64,000 bases of DNA from contig CALTCK010000013.1 of assembly GCA_943842625.1 (NCBI GenBank), positions 111,949-175,948 of the forward strand, given 5' to 3'. Origin of the DNA: an uncultured Flavobacteriaceae bacterium (GTDB taxonomy: Bacteria > Bacteroidota > Bacteroidia > Flavobacteriales > Flavobacteriaceae). Under the pieces are notes generated by a model. It was not told the origin of the DNA, ran no database searches, and worked only from the letters and a program-made list of their open reading frames with translations. Positions 52,225-63,155 of this stretch are shown here, in pieces; position 1 is the stretch's first letter; every line of letters begins with the position of its first letter. Position numbers and translations under genes: made by a program.

Positions 52225-54410
52225 TTAAAATTTTACGGTAGCACCTATTAAAAAATTAATAGTTGCCTGAGGATAATATCCTGTACCCTCAATTGTTGTT
52301 ATTGCGTTGGGATCTGTCCATGTATCATCATAGGTATAATAATATCCATTTGACACATATTTTACATTAAGAATATTATTTACAAGACCTGTTACCACTA
52401 TTTCTCTTAAAAATGGGATGTTGTCAATCGTATAAGAGACATTAAAATCGTTAATAAAATAAGCATCCAATTTAGAGACATGACTATCTACATTACCCAT
52501 ATATTGTTCGCCAACATATTTAGTATACAAGCCTAATTGTAAGTTTGTAATAGGTTCGTATTCAAATTTATTTCCAGCTACAATATTAGGCGAGAATGAT
52601 AAATTTGTCGTCCCTAAGTTTACCAGTTCACCATCAATAGGCGATACAAAATCTAAATTTTTATTACTACTTATAGCAAGATTTGGTAATATTCTAAAAT
52701 TATCACAAATTAAAAATGTCGCATCTATTTCTAAACCTAAACGATAGCTTTTTCCACTTGTAGCTCTTAGAGGAGCTCCTGTATCGTCAATAGCTCCTGT
52801 TAATACCAACTGGTCTTTATAGTTCATAAAATAAATATTAGTATTTATAGTATTTTTTTGGGCTTTAAATCGCCATCCTAATTCATAATCATCTAATTTT
52901 TCAGGCTTGGTAATCCCGTTTTCAAAATCAGCTCTTCTCGGTTCTCTATGAGCCCTACCATAGGAAACATATAACTGATTCTTATTGCTTAATTCATAGG
53001 TTAAGCCAGCTTTTCGGATTAAAGAAAGTTATATTTTTCGTTCACCTCTAAAGGCACTCTGTCTGAGGTCAAACCTGAAGTTTTATAGGTTAAAAATCTT
53101 CCTTGTAAATCTCCGTAAACACTCCATTTTTTGTTAAATTTATAAGTAGCTCTTAGCAAATACAGTAAATTCATCTTTTTGTTCCATTTCCTTCATAATA
53201 ACGATCTCGAATTTCTGAATTACTAGCATACTTAGCCCAAATTACTTCACCGAAGTGGTCTCCATCGTAGTGACTATAAAAAATGCTCCCGTAGACACCT
53301 CTAAATTATCTTCTTTACGTAATTCGCATTCGCATTGATAACATAAAAGTCGTTGTCCAACCAACGCCTACGAATTAAATCGGTTGTATTTATAACCTCT
53401 CCTCCTATCTCAATAGGTTCAAAATCATAGAACTCAAAATCCTCACCTTCTTTATATTGCTCATAATATCCGCGACCATAAGTATAATTTAACCCTAAAT
53501 TAGTAGTCCAATTATTATTGATTTTTTGATTCCAAAACAATTGATAATGATCTTGAGAATAATTATCGGTTTCATTGTCATAAAACTTAACATTTCCATC
53601 ATCGTCTGTATATATCCCTGCTGGATTATACGTTCTATCGATTTCTAAAGTTTCGGCATCAATACCATACCACGCTTGGTATGTTTTTTCCTTACCTCCA
53701 AATACCAATGCTTTAATTAATGTATTGTCATTTATAAAAGCACCCTGCAAGAAATAGGATTTTAAATCTGATGAGGCCCTGTCGATATATCCATCAGAAG
53801 TAATTTTAGATAGCCTTCCTGATACTTCAAAGTGGTCATTTAACAACCCTGTACTAAATTTTACATTGTATTTTTGGGAATTAAAAGATCCACCTGCGAT
53901 ACCTATTTCACTGAAAGCATTGTCGGATACCCCATCGCTCAGGATATTTAAACTAGCTCCAAAAGAACCTGAGCCATTGGTTGAAGTTCCAACACCTCTT
54001 TGTAATTGTAAGTTTTCAATAGATGATGCGAAATCTGGCATATTTACCCAAAAAGTTCCCTGACTTTCAGAATCATTATAAGGAATTCCGTTAATCGTAA
54101 TATTTACTCTTGAGGCATCACTACCCCGAACTCGAATGTAAGTGTAACCAATACCAGCACCGGCATCTGAAGTGGTTACAACAGAAGGCAAATAGTTTAA
54201 TAGGACTGGAATATCCTGACCTAAATTAGTTTTCGCTAATTCTTCTTTATCTACGTTGGAATGAGTAATGGGTGAGTCGGTATCGACTCTAATGGATTTT
54301 ACTAAAACCTCATCTAATGTTTGAGTTTTAATAGTGTCTTGAATTTTTTCTTGAGCATTTAAATTAACTAACATTAAACTTAAAGCTACGGTACAGAGTA
54401 ATTTTTTCAT
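52225..54410 (-). pseudogene. TonB-dependent receptor (probable thiamine receptor), broken by six indels
   Basis: An outer-membrane receptor of about 725 residues when repaired. The N-terminal part (54410-53301) has a signal peptide, the plug domain (RIRGSDASRVNITINGIPYNDSESQGTFWVNMPDFASS in pieces) and early barrel strands. The C-terminal part (52827-52225) ends in the last strand YYPQATINFLIGATVKF. Between them, at 53007-53316, six single-base indels break the frame: near 53311-53316, 53278-53283 (T/A run), 53172-53178, 53150-53155, 53021-53027 and 53011-53014. Reading across them restores a continuous receptor sequence (GTKKDEFTVFAKATYKFNKKW, then NPKAGLTYELSNKNQLY). A TPP riboswitch precedes the gene, so thiamine or its phosphate is the likely ligand. 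Confidence 0.85.
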
Positions 54411-54474
54411 AATAAAAAATAAATTAAATAATAGAGGTAATTATTTTTTGTTATGTGTTGCGAAAGACTTTCTT

Positions 54475-54547
54475 TCAATTTTCCTAAACAGCATTATCTG
54501 TTCTAGGTTCTATGGGTATAATCTCAGCTTTTTAAAGCACCCCTTGA
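54475..54547 (-). promoter_or_regulatory. TPP (thiamine pyrophosphate) riboswitch
   Basis: On the minus strand the conserved thi-box elements occur in order: AAGGGGTGC, GCTGAGATTATACCC, GAACC, then CAGATAATGCTG and AGGAAA. P1 is closed by TCAA (54544-54547) and TTGA (54475-54478). It lies 64 bp upstream of the TonB-dependent receptor. TPP binding turns expression off in known cases; here no terminator follows, so control of translation is more likely. The hairpin AAATAAT / ATTATTT near 54428-54448 could be part of the switch. Confidence 0.93.
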
Positions 54548-54569
54548 GATGAGCTACAAAAATAGACAA

Positions 54570-54974
54570 TTAATCTATTTTAGGTAATTTTCTGTTTATT
54601 TTTTTTAAGGTGATTTTCTTTTTCTGTTGTAATCGTTTTTCAATCGATGCTTTGGATGGTTTTGTTTTTTTTCTAGATTTATTTTTAACTAAGTTAAATT
54701 TTAACAATTCAATTAATCGATCAATTACTAAAATTTTATTTTGATGTTGACTCCTTGAATTACTACTAGAAATACTAATATAGCCTCCCGAAGATATTTT
54801 TTTACGGAGTTTTATACCAAGTAATTCTTTTTCGTCATCATTTAAGCCTTTTGAATTTTGAATATGAAAACTAACCAACACTTTGGAGGACGTTTTATTT
54901 ACATGTTGACCTCCTGGGCCGCTACTTTTTGTAGCTTTAAAATTAAATTCATTTACAATAGTTTCAATATCCAT
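54570..54974 (-). CDS. arfB: Ribosome-rescue peptidyl-tRNA hydrolase ArfB
   Basis: A 134-residue protein with the release-factor catalytic motif GGQ at residues 21-23 (SSGPGGQHVNKTSSKV) and the basic C-terminal tail (KNKSRKKTKPSKASIEKRLQQKKK) that enters the empty mRNA channel. This is the ArfB/YaeJ layout; it frees stalled ribosomes by hydrolysing peptidyl-tRNA. I start at the ATG at 54974 (MDIETIVNEF), five codons after an upstream in-frame start. It follows DUF4301 on the minus strand, and the TPP riboswitch begins 23 bp after its stop. Confidence 0.93.
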   Translation of the reverse strand: MDIETIVNEFNFKATKSSGPGGQHVNKTSSKVLVSFHIQNSKGLNDDEKELLGIKLRKKISSGGYISISSSNSRSQHQNKILVIDRLIELLKFNLVKNKSRKKTKPSKASIEKRLQQKKKITLKKINRKLPKID

Positions 54975-55028
54975 CTTGGGGGCTATCAATTTTGAGAATG
55001 AGTTCGATGCTCTTTATGAAGTAAATCG

Positions 55029-56528
55029 TTAACCGATTTTTACAGGGTTAAAAGTTTTTAATGGCACCTCAACAAAAGCAGAATTCCAATAAGCCATAGC
55101 TCCGTTCCAAAGTCCAGGTAATTCGAGAGCCTTTAATGATTTTCCATCTTGCGATTTAGTGGTAATAATACCTGATTTAGGGTCAACGAATTTGGATAAA
55201 TCAAATTTTTGACCCTTATAATTTTTAAGCCCACAAACAAGATCTACAGGATTAAAATGAGTAGCACTTTCAATAATGGCTTGATGATCCTGATTATTTG
55301 AATCAATTTGAGACATTTCTACGATTTGAAGTGTTGGTGGAGTATTGCTATTTTGTACCCAAAAAGGACCGCCGCCTGGTGCCCCTGTATTTTTGACTAC
55401 ACCACAGACCCTAAGGGGTCTGTTGAATATTTTTTTCATGGTAACGGAGGTCAGATATTGATTCTCTATTATTCAATTCATCCCTCAAAAAAGATTTCAT
55501 TTCATTAAGTTTCTCTGCTGAGGTATTTTTTTTGTCTAGCAACACCAGATAGGAAAAGATTTTCTTTTGTAACCACAGTAATTTTCCTCCTAATACTTTT
55601 TTATAATAAGCGACTTCGTCAACATATTGTTCTGCAACTACATTGTCAATATTTTTTATAAAAACTATATCTGCGTCAATTTCATTCAGATTTTGAATTA
55701 AAGCTCCGTGCCCTGAAGGCCTTGTTACACAGTTGTTATTAACATTTTTAAATAACGTATTGTCATTATTTACCGCTATGGTATCTGTTTCTTTTTTTTG
55801 AAATGAGTACGATATGTGGAATTTAGTTTTAGTTTTTTTAGAAACTCTATTTTTAATAGCTTCAAATTCTTTTTTAAAAAGATCAACATGTTTTTTAGCG
55901 AAGGTAAAGTGTAAATAAACATTATTATTGACTGAGGCGTAATACGCAGATTCGTAAAGGTGCTCCTCGAACGAGGTGGTGGAATATTTTTTATATTTAT
56001 GAAAAGGAATCAATCCCTTTGGTAAATTACGATAATTTAGTCCGTTCTCTTCTAGCATTGTTTTTACCAATAAGAATGCCCTAGCGCCTTTTGAACCATA
56101 TCTAAAATCAGGATGAATTTCTTTTATTTTTTTTAGAGCTGTATTATAAAAAGCAAAATCTTTTAGCGAATTAATAAAGTTTTCTAGGGGTCTATTTTCT
56201 TTGTCATTTTAAAAAGGTATCAACTGTCGATTTATTTGGATTGTATTCATTTAAAAACATGAATAAAAATTGAAACATTCGTGTGGCAGCTCCAGAGGCA
56301 GGGACAAACTTTACAATTTCTTTTTTTTGTTTATTCAAATCATAATATTCTATAAGTCTATTTTGGTCGGCTTTGGTTATCGACTCAATACCATTACCAA
56401 TAGATCCTGCCTTAACAATCTTTACAAAAGGGATTCCCTCAGAAAATATTTTCAGCTGTTGACTGAATATTTTCTGGAGTTAGCCCATGTTTTTTTAATT
56501 GCTCAATATCTGTTTTTGACAAACTCAC
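55029..56528 (-). pseudogene. DUF4301 family protein, frameshifted three times
   Basis: Starts at GTG 56528, which overlaps the NadR-like kinase stop (GTGA). The protein reads in three frames: residues LSKTDIEQLKKHGLTPENIQ, then after an indel near 56456-56464 LKIFSEGIPFVKIVKAGSIGNG and FVPASGAATRMFQFLF, then after one near 56206-56215 NDKENRPLENFINSLKDF and the middle part to 55440, then after a seventh A in the run at 55430-55436 IFNRPLRVCGVVKNTGAPGGGPFWVQ to the end. Together they give a complete DUF4301 protein of about 498 residues, a Bacteroidota family of unknown function that I regard as related to nucleotidyltransferases only tentatively. The frameshifts look like sequence errors. 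Confidence 0.8.
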
Positions 56529-57094
56529 TTTTCCTTATTTAACAATTTATCAATGTGCTTAACTGCCTTTTCAAGCCGTTCTTTTTTATCTCCTTTTAAA
56601 AGAATGTATGGCCTATTATAATCTTTTAATGCTTTCTCAAAAGAGTTAAACATTTTTAGTCTTTCCTCTGGCCTATCCCTAAGATCATCTGCTTCCCAAG
56701 GAGTATCAATATAGGTTAATAAATATAAATCATAATTATTTTCAATTGCATATTTATTTAACTGAGGATCGCAATCTCCATCATAATATTCCTCCGAATA
56801 TACTTTTGTTTCAAGTAAATCCGTGTCGCATACTAGCACAGAATCCGTTTTTTTTGCAGATCTATTTTCAATTTCCATCTGCCCAACAGCAATCGGTAAG
56901 AGATCAGACTGCTCACAAGTTTTACGCTCATTATTCCATTTTTTTTGAAGATATTCTCTAGCATACTCAGGAACCCAAACCGAACTATAATAACGTGCAA
57001 TTTGTTTGGCTAAAGTTGTCTTTCCAGTAGATTCTGGTCCAAATAATACTACTTTTATACAGTTTGAATCTGTTTGTTTAAGTTTTTCTTCCAT
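56525..57094 (-). CDS. NadR-like P-loop kinase (nicotinamide riboside or thiamine kinase candidate)
   Basis: A 189-residue ATP-binding protein resembling the ribosylnicotinamide kinase domain of NadR. The P-loop is FGPESTGKTTLAK (Gly24-Lys25-Thr26), VPEYAREYLQKKW follows, and DTDLLETKVYSEEYYDG and DTPWEADDLRDRPE are the acidic and lid motifs. In other bacteria this domain traps nicotinamide riboside brought in by PnuC by phosphorylating it. Its start overlaps pnuC by 40 bp. The nearby TPP riboswitch raises thiamine as an alternative substrate. Confidence 0.85.
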   Translation of the reverse strand: MEEKLKQTDSNCIKVVLFGPESTGKTTLAKQIARYYSSVWVPEYAREYLQKKWNNERKTCEQSDLLPIAVGQMEIENRSAKKTDSVLVCDTDLLETKVYSEEYYDGDCDPQLNKYAIENNYDLYLLTYIDTPWEADDLRDRPEERLKMFNSFEKALKDYNRPYILLKGDKKERLEKAVKHIDKLLNKEK

Positions 57095-57687
57095 GTTAAA
57101 TAACCAAAAATGGCGATAATTGTAAATCCTAAATATTGAAAACTTGTAAATGTAAAACCCTTATATAAGTACAAAGGAACAGAAATGATATCTCCAATAA
57201 TCCAAAATATCCAATTTTCAATTTTTCTTTTTGCCATTAACCACATCCCTACAAAAAATATAGCTGTGGTAATGGTATCTGCGTAAGCTACCCAATCCGA
57301 CCATTTATCAAATGTTTTATAAATGATAAAAACAAAAAGCAAAGTTGCAAAAAATATAGCTACACTAATTTTTTTTTCTTTAAAATTTATTTTTGAAATT
57401 GGAGTAACCTGCGTATCATCTATTTTACGAGTCCATACATACCAACCATAAACACTCATGATAAAATAATATCCATTGATCATCATATCTCCTAGAAGAC
57501 TCCATTTTAAAAGTAAATAAACAAAAATACTAGTACTTATCATTCCTGTAGGGAACACCCATATTTTATTTTGTTTTGAAAACCAAACTGATAAAAAACC
57601 AAAAATAACTGCTACAATTTCAAGGACAATATCTATTGTTTCGTAGGCAGCATATTGTTCAAAGAAAAAATTAAAAACTTGATTCAT
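57055..57687 (-). CDS. PnuC-family vitamin-precursor transporter
   Basis: A 210-residue membrane protein with about seven helices. The family signature is visible as RKIENWIFWIIGDIISVPLYLYKG and YYFIMSVYGWYVW. PnuC proteins facilitate diffusion of nicotinamide riboside; the closely similar PnuT group carries thiamine. I start at the ATG at 57687, whose A overlaps the stop of the phosphopantetheinyl transferase (TGATG). The kinase gene overlaps its end, so uptake and trapping are coupled. Substrate assignment depends on whether the thiamine signal of the TPP riboswitch 2.5 kb away applies to the whole cluster. Confidence 0.9.
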   Translation of the reverse strand: MNQVFNFFFEQYAAYETIDIVLEIVAVIFGFLSVWFSKQNKIWVFPTGMISTSIFVYLLLKWSLLGDMMINGYYFIMSVYGWYVWTRKIDDTQVTPISKINFKEKKISVAIFFATLLFVFIIYKTFDKWSDWVAYADTITTAIFFVGMWLMAKRKIENWIFWIIGDIISVPLYLYKGFTFTSFQYLGFTIIAIFGYLTWKKNLNKQIQTV

Positions 57688-58323
57688 CAATTTTTATTAT
57701 TAATGAGTGCATAGGCACAAGTGAAACCCTCAAATTCACTAAACCGAACATGATAGGACTCTGTTTTGTTATTAAAATCTGCAATTGCGGTTGTTTCGTT
57801 TTGATCTAACCCAAAATCTGCAACATGAATATGATTAAGAAATGATAACCCAACCCTGTTAAAACCTCTTATACAAAGATTCCTTTGCGCACCAAATGGC
57901 GGTTAATTTACTTATTTTAGTAGTTAACGATGATTTTTCGAAATTCTTGACACTAGTAAATTTATGAGCAATTCGAATTATTTTATCTCTCTTTTTTTCA
58001 ACATCGATACCTACTTTATTATCGCTTAGTATAATAGCAGAAAAAATGAAAGAATGGGTGATTGAGATGTTTAACCCATCTTTTAAGTGAGGTTTTCCAT
58101 TGGGGTCATAATATAAATCATAATCTGTGTATCCTTCTAAAGCTAATAAATGACGAATACTTAAGAATCCTTTTTGGTGGAGGATACTTTTCATACTGTT
58201 AAGTCGTCTTGTATTTTTAGCAGTTAATTCTATGTTTTTTAAGAGAGTATCGAAAGACTCTTCTATCTTCCAGATGAGCACCTTAGTTGCAGAATTAACT
58301 GTTATAGTTTTGTAAAGAGGCAT
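57687..58323 (-). CDS. 4'-phosphopantetheinyl transferase family protein, frameshifted
   Basis: A Sfp-type transferase that attaches the phosphopantetheine arm of CoA to carrier proteins. Signatures: ISITHSFIFSAIILS, then VGIDVEKKRDKIIRIAHKF and the catalytic WCAKESLYK. The frame stops at 57859 just after KRF, but the next frame continues with NRVGLSFLNHIHVADFGL and FEGFTCAYALINN to a stop at 57687-57689; one extra base in the AAAA run at 57861-57864 explains it. With repair the length (about 211 residues) fits the family. It is the first gene of the pnuC-kinase-DUF4301-arfB transcript. Confidence 0.85.
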
Positions 58324-58344
58324 TAGATTTTAAAGTATATGTTG

Positions 58345-58352
58345 TATTTTTG
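58345..58352 (+). promoter_or_regulatory. -7 promoter box of ahcY
   Basis: TATTTTTG on the + strand, 84 bp upstream of the ahcY ATG; leaves a leader of about 80 bases with a hairpin. Confidence 0.5.
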
Positions 58353-58385
58353 CAACTCGAAAAAAATTGATTTTTTCAACTTTAA

Positions 58386-59748
<1,363 letters not shown>

Positions 59749-59774
59749 ATTTATATAGAAATTTAATAGAAAAA

Positions 59775-59812
59775 TAAAATCCCCTCCAATTAAGGAAGGG
59801 ATTTTGTGTTTA
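59775..59812 (+). terminator. Terminator after ahcY
   Basis: AAAATCCC and GGGATTTT with an inner TCC/GGA pairing form a stable hairpin that is followed by TGTGTTTAATT. Confidence 0.7.
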
Positions 59813-59897
59813 ATTAAGTGGGCTTGTTTAAAACCTACTCATTGGTTTTACAACGCTTGATTGCTCTAATGTAATCTGTACCATATACTGAATAAAA

Positions 59898-60224
59898 CTA
59901 CTTCCGCTTTCTGAAAAGATAACTCATCCAAATAGGATTATTAAGTTCGGTAATTGCTTTTCGATCTACAAACTCCCAATTATTAGAGTTCATATAATTT
60001 AATAGCGTGGAGGTTTCTTTAAGAGCTTCAATTTCTTTAATTGTAATTAATTTTCCTATTAATGAAGGTTGTTCTTCTACTTTGATACGTTTTATTTTTC
60101 CGCTATTATTCATTTTTTGAATAACTATAATTTCAAGATAGTCGTATTTAACTAGATCTTGAGCCTGGGTTAGTACCATTGAAAATAGCACTATTAGTAA
60201 GGTGATAATATGTGATTTTTTCAT
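59898..60224 (-). CDS. Small secreted protein of unknown function
   Basis: A 108-residue protein from the ATG at 60224 (MKKSHIITLLIVLFSMVLTQAQ, a clear signal peptide with cleavage after QAQ). The mature part is short and mixed alpha/beta (YDYLEIIVIQKMNNSGKIKRI, LNYMNSNNWEFVDRK, WMSYLFRKRK). The NNWEFV motif is often seen in small Bacteroidota secreted proteins. No family or function can be assigned. It lies just downstream of the T9SS gene on the minus strand and may share its transcript. Confidence 0.65.
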   Translation of the reverse strand: MKKSHIITLLIVLFSMVLTQAQDLVKYDYLEIIVIQKMNNSGKIKRIKVEEQPSLIGKLITIKEIEALKETSTLLNYMNSNNWEFVDRKAITELNNPIWMSYLFRKRK

Positions 60225-60239
60225 GACCAAATTCTTTTA

Positions 60240-61104
60240 TTAATTTTTAATTACAATTTTTGTGAATTTAGCATCCATAGTATTGAATTTCGCAAAATAT
60301 ATTTCCTTTTGCTAGTTTGCTAAAATCAAACTCACTTATTCCACTATTTACCATTTCTTTTAGGATTTTTTTACCATTCATATTATAAAATTCAATGGTC
60401 AATCTTTTGTCTGCTTTATTTTTTATTATCAATTTATCATGAACTGGATTGGGATATAAAGTAATTTTAGAGCTCAGTGAATTATCAATTATATTTAAAT
60501 TACAATCGTTAATTAATATAGGTAATTCAACTCCTGGATTGACAATATATTCAGGACATTCTGCAGGAGCACCCTCCACAAAATAAACTCCAGACTCCTC
60601 TATATCTGTCAATGTTATAGATGGTCCATTTTCTCCTGGTATGGGTATACCATCTTTGTACCATTGAATATTGGTATTGTAGGGCATTCCTATGGTGAAG
60701 GTTATAGAATCGCCCAAACAAACATTAAAAAGATCATCTACAAAGATGTAATTCCCGGAGCTTTCGACTACCATTGGTGAAAATACCCAAGAATCAATTA
60801 AAACTTCTGGCGATGTTTCAGAACAACCATTCAATGTAGTAGCTACATTAAAATAATATAAATCATCTATTCCCTGAGAAATATCTAAAAATTGAGAGGT
60901 CTCCCCTGGAATAATTTCCCAATTTGTTCCGCTAAAACTTTTTTTATACCATTGATACAAGTCGTATTCTTGTGTAAATATCTGAGTTACTTCAGAAGGG
61001 CATAAAATAAAATTACCCTCTGTTTCGATAGTAGGGGAGTGATCACACTGAGCAGATATAAAACTAAAATAAAAAAATCCTAAAAAAAAACTAGTAAGCC
61101 TCAT
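60240..61104 (-). CDS. Secreted Ig-like domain protein with T9SS sorting tail, frameshifted at the end
   Basis: From the ATG at 61104 (MRLTSFFLGFFYFSFISAQ) a secreted protein with two Ig/PKD-like domains (LCPSEVTQIFTQEYDLYQWYKK..., then VCLGDSITFTIGMPYNTNIQWYKDG). The T9SS type-A tail starts at LYPNPVHDKLIIKN. The frame stops early at 60268 after GNIFCEIQYYGC, but the other frame continues from GNIF with AKFNTMDAKFTKIVIKN to a stop at 60240-60242, a standard sorting-tail end. One base too many in the AAAA run at 60293-60296 (plus strand) explains this. If real, the mutation would prevent type IX export; more likely a sequence error. Confidence 0.8.
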
Positions 61105-61170
61105 AAATAAATTTTTAATATTTAAAAGTACAATTTTTTTGTGTTTTGTTCGTAACAAAGAAATTGGCAC

Positions 61171-61206
61171 AAAAAAACCTCCAATTAAAATTGGAGGTTT
61201 TTTTAA
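61171..61206. terminator. Strong terminator after rpmA
   Basis: AAAAAACCTCCAATT and AATTGGAGGTTTTTT form a perfect 15-bp stem with a 3-base loop, A and T runs on either side; on the minus strand it ends the rplU-rpmA transcript. Confidence 0.85.
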
Positions 61207-61222
61207 CTATATGTTTTATTTC

Positions 61223-61483
61223 TTAAGCCTCGAAAGGTACTATCGAAACATATGATTTGTTATCTCTCTTTTTAGTGAATTTAACAACCCCATCTACTTT
61301 TGCGTGCAGGGTATGATCTTTTCCACCATATACATTTTCACCGGGAAAATGTGTGTTTCCTCTTTGTCTTACAATGATATTGCCTGCAATTGCAGCTTGT
61401 CCACCAAAAATCTTTACGCCTAATCGTTTCGATTCTGATTCTCTACCATTCTTCGAACTACCAACTCCTTTTTTATGTGCCAT
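61223..61483 (-). CDS. rpmA: 50S ribosomal protein L27
   Basis: An 86-residue L27 with the family start [29 protein letters not shown] (in two pieces) and the body [28 protein letters not shown]. The N terminus reaches the peptidyl-transferase centre. It follows rplU by 26 bp, the universal L21-L27 pair, and is closed by a strong terminator. Confidence 0.97.
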   Translation of the reverse strand: MAHKKGVGSSKNGRESESKRLGVKIFGGQAAIAGNIIVRQRGNTHFPGENVYGGKDHTLHAKVDGVVKFTKKRDNKSYVSIVPFEA

Positions 61484-61509
61484 TTTCTTTTAAATTTAAA
61501 AATTAAAAA

Positions 61510-62067
61510 TTAACTTAAAGCAGCTATTAAATCAGCTTTCTTCATTGAAGTATACCCTTTAACACCCTTTTCCTTAGCGACTGCTTTTAATTGAGCGACC
61601 GTCATTGACGAGATATCTGCAGATGAACTTTTTTCTTTCTTGGGAGCTTCTTTTTTAGCTTTAGCAGCTGGTTTTACTGCTGCCTTAGGCGCAGCTTTTT
61701 CAGCTTTTGCTGCGGTAGGTTTTGCTTCTTTTTTTACAGTAGCTTTTTTAGCTCCAGAACCAACAATACTTTCGATTACAATCTCAGTAAGAGCTTGTCG
61801 GTGTCCATTTTTCACTCTGTATCCTTTTCTTCTTTTTTTCTTGAATACAATAACTTTATCACCTTTAAGGTGCTTAATGACTTTTGCTCCAACTTGAGCT
61901 CCGTCGATAGCCGGGGCGCCAACAGTAACTTTGTCACCATCGCTTAACATTAGCACATTGTCGAAAGAAACTTTTTTCCCTTCTTCAGTGGCTAAACGAT
62001 GTACAAAGACTTTTTGATCTTTTGCAACTTTAAATTGCTGCCCTGCTATTTCTACAATTGCGAACAT
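61510..62067 (-). CDS. rplU: 50S ribosomal protein L21 with C-terminal extension
   Basis: The first about 103 residues are a normal L21 (MFAIVEIAGQQFKVAKDQKV, then VIVFKKKRRKGYRVKNGHRQALTEIVI in pieces). An extension of about 80 residues follows: a Lys/Ala/Pro-rich linker and then a compact helical end, MTVAQLKAVAKEKGVKGYTSMKKADLIAALS (in pieces), which matches the HeH/SAP-like or Rho-N-like nucleic-acid-binding fold. Such extended L21 proteins occur in Flavobacteria. The gene heads the rplU-rpmA unit with a TATATTTG promoter box about 55 bp upstream and a GC-rich hairpin in the leader (62103-62120). Confidence 0.95.
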   Translation of the reverse strand: MFAIVEIAGQQFKVAKDQKVFVHRLATEEGKKVSFDNVLMLSDGDKVTVGAPAIDGAQVGAKVIKHLKGDKVIVFKKKRRKGYRVKNGHRQALTEIVIESIVGSGAKKATVKKEAKPTAAKAEKAAPKAAVKPAAKAKKEAPKKEKSSSADISSMTVAQLKAVAKEKGVKGYTSMKKADLIAALS

Positions 62068-62121
62068 AGCGTTTCGTTTTAATTTTAATTATTAATAGTT
62101 CTGCCCCTTTAAAGGCGGGTG

Positions 62122-62129
62122 CAAATATA
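62122..62129 (-). promoter_or_regulatory. -7 promoter box of rplU-rpmA
   Basis: TATATTTG on the minus strand, 54 bp upstream of rplU; a GC-rich stretch with the palindrome CCTTTAAAGG follows immediately in the leader. Confidence 0.55.
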
Positions 62130-62187
62130 GTACTTAATACGATAATTGCAAATGCTTTATTTAATTAATTTTAAGACTAAAGACCCC

Positions 62188-63063
62188 TTAGCGTTTAGAG
62201 TTTGCTAAATAAACTCCCCCTAGTATTATTAAAGTTGCAATTCCTTGCCAAAAACTAAAGACTTCGTTGTCCAAAAGCCCCCAAAATACAGCTACAATAG
62301 GCATTATATAGGTAACTGATGAGGCGAAAACAGGTGTTGAAATCTGTACCAAATTATTGAATAATACTTTTGCTATGGCAGTGCCAAACAAAGACAATAA
62401 AAAAACATAGAAGATCGAGATAGAAAAATTGGGCCCCTGTAATACCTGTTGTGTAAAAAAGCCCGAATAAATTAAAACTAAAAATGCTGGTACAATTATT
62501 ACTATAAAATTTCCAACCGCAATCGTAAGTGGTGGTATATCTTGCAGGTGCCTCTTAATGATATTAATGTTAAAAGCGTACATTACCGTTGCAATAATCA
62601 CTAACAAAGCATACCAATAATTTTGATTAGGATTAATAGCGGCACCATTTGAGATTAGTAGAATAGCACCGGTAAAACCAATTAAAACGCCAATAATTTG
62701 TCTTTTTGTAGAGATGATATTGAATGCTAAAAATCCAAATAAAATAGTATTTATAGGAACTATTGAATTTAATATCGATGCTATTGCACTGTCAATTTCA
62801 GTTTCCGCGTAAGCGAATAGGAAAGCAGGAAAAAAAGTTCCTAAAAAACCAGACAAAGCAATCCATTTAATAGTGTTTTTTGACAAGTTTTTTAAACTAT
62901 TAAACCCAGCAATAAACAAAATAAATCCAGTAATTATAATTCGTAACGAACCTAGTTGCATTGGACTTAGACCAATTAAACTTTTTTTAATAAGTATGAA
63001 TGAACTACCCCAAATAAGAGCTAAAAGGAATAAAAAAAACCATTTTTTATTTTCTTTAATCAT
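62188..63063 (-). CDS. EamA/DMT-family transporter
   Basis: A 291-residue protein with ten transmembrane helices in two related halves, as usual for the drug/metabolite transporter group: the first half starts with FLFLLALIWGSSFILIKKSL, the second repeats near YALLVIIATVMYAFNINIIKR. Members export amino acids, nucleobases or other metabolites; the substrate is unknown. Single gene, divergent from the metal-binding lipoprotein. Confidence 0.9.
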   Translation of the reverse strand: MIKENKKWFFLFLLALIWGSSFILIKKSLIGLSPMQLGSLRIIITGFILFIAGFNSLKNLSKNTIKWIALSGFLGTFFPAFLFAYAETEIDSAIASILNSIVPINTILFGFLAFNIISTKRQIIGVLIGFTGAILLISNGAAINPNQNYWYALLVIIATVMYAFNINIIKRHLQDIPPLTIAVGNFIVIIVPAFLVLIYSGFFTQQVLQGPNFSISIFYVFLLSLFGTAIAKVLFNNLVQISTPVFASSVTYIMPIVAVFWGLLDNEVFSFWQGIATLIILGGVYLANSKR

Positions 63064-63122
63064 AATTTAAAAACTAATATGCAAAAATGTGATATTAAAT
63101 CGTAATAGCCCTAAACAATCAT

Positions 63123-63130
63123 TACTTTTG
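63123..63130 (+). promoter_or_regulatory. -7 promoter box of the HMA-domain lipoprotein gene
   Basis: TACTTTTG on the + strand, 26 bp upstream of the start codon. Confidence 0.5.
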
Positions 63131-63155
63131 TAACATAACATTATAATTAATATTT

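Noticed and set aside
55308..55508. Open frame on the + strand near the DUF4301 frameshift
   Set aside because: Antisense to the DUF4301 protein, which reads through in repaired frame with family motifs on both sides.
62100..62120. Hairpin in the rplU leader as a ribosomal-protein autoregulatory element
   Set aside because: The palindrome CCTTTAAAGG leaves almost no loop and no known L21-leader motif is seen; noted in the gene entry only.
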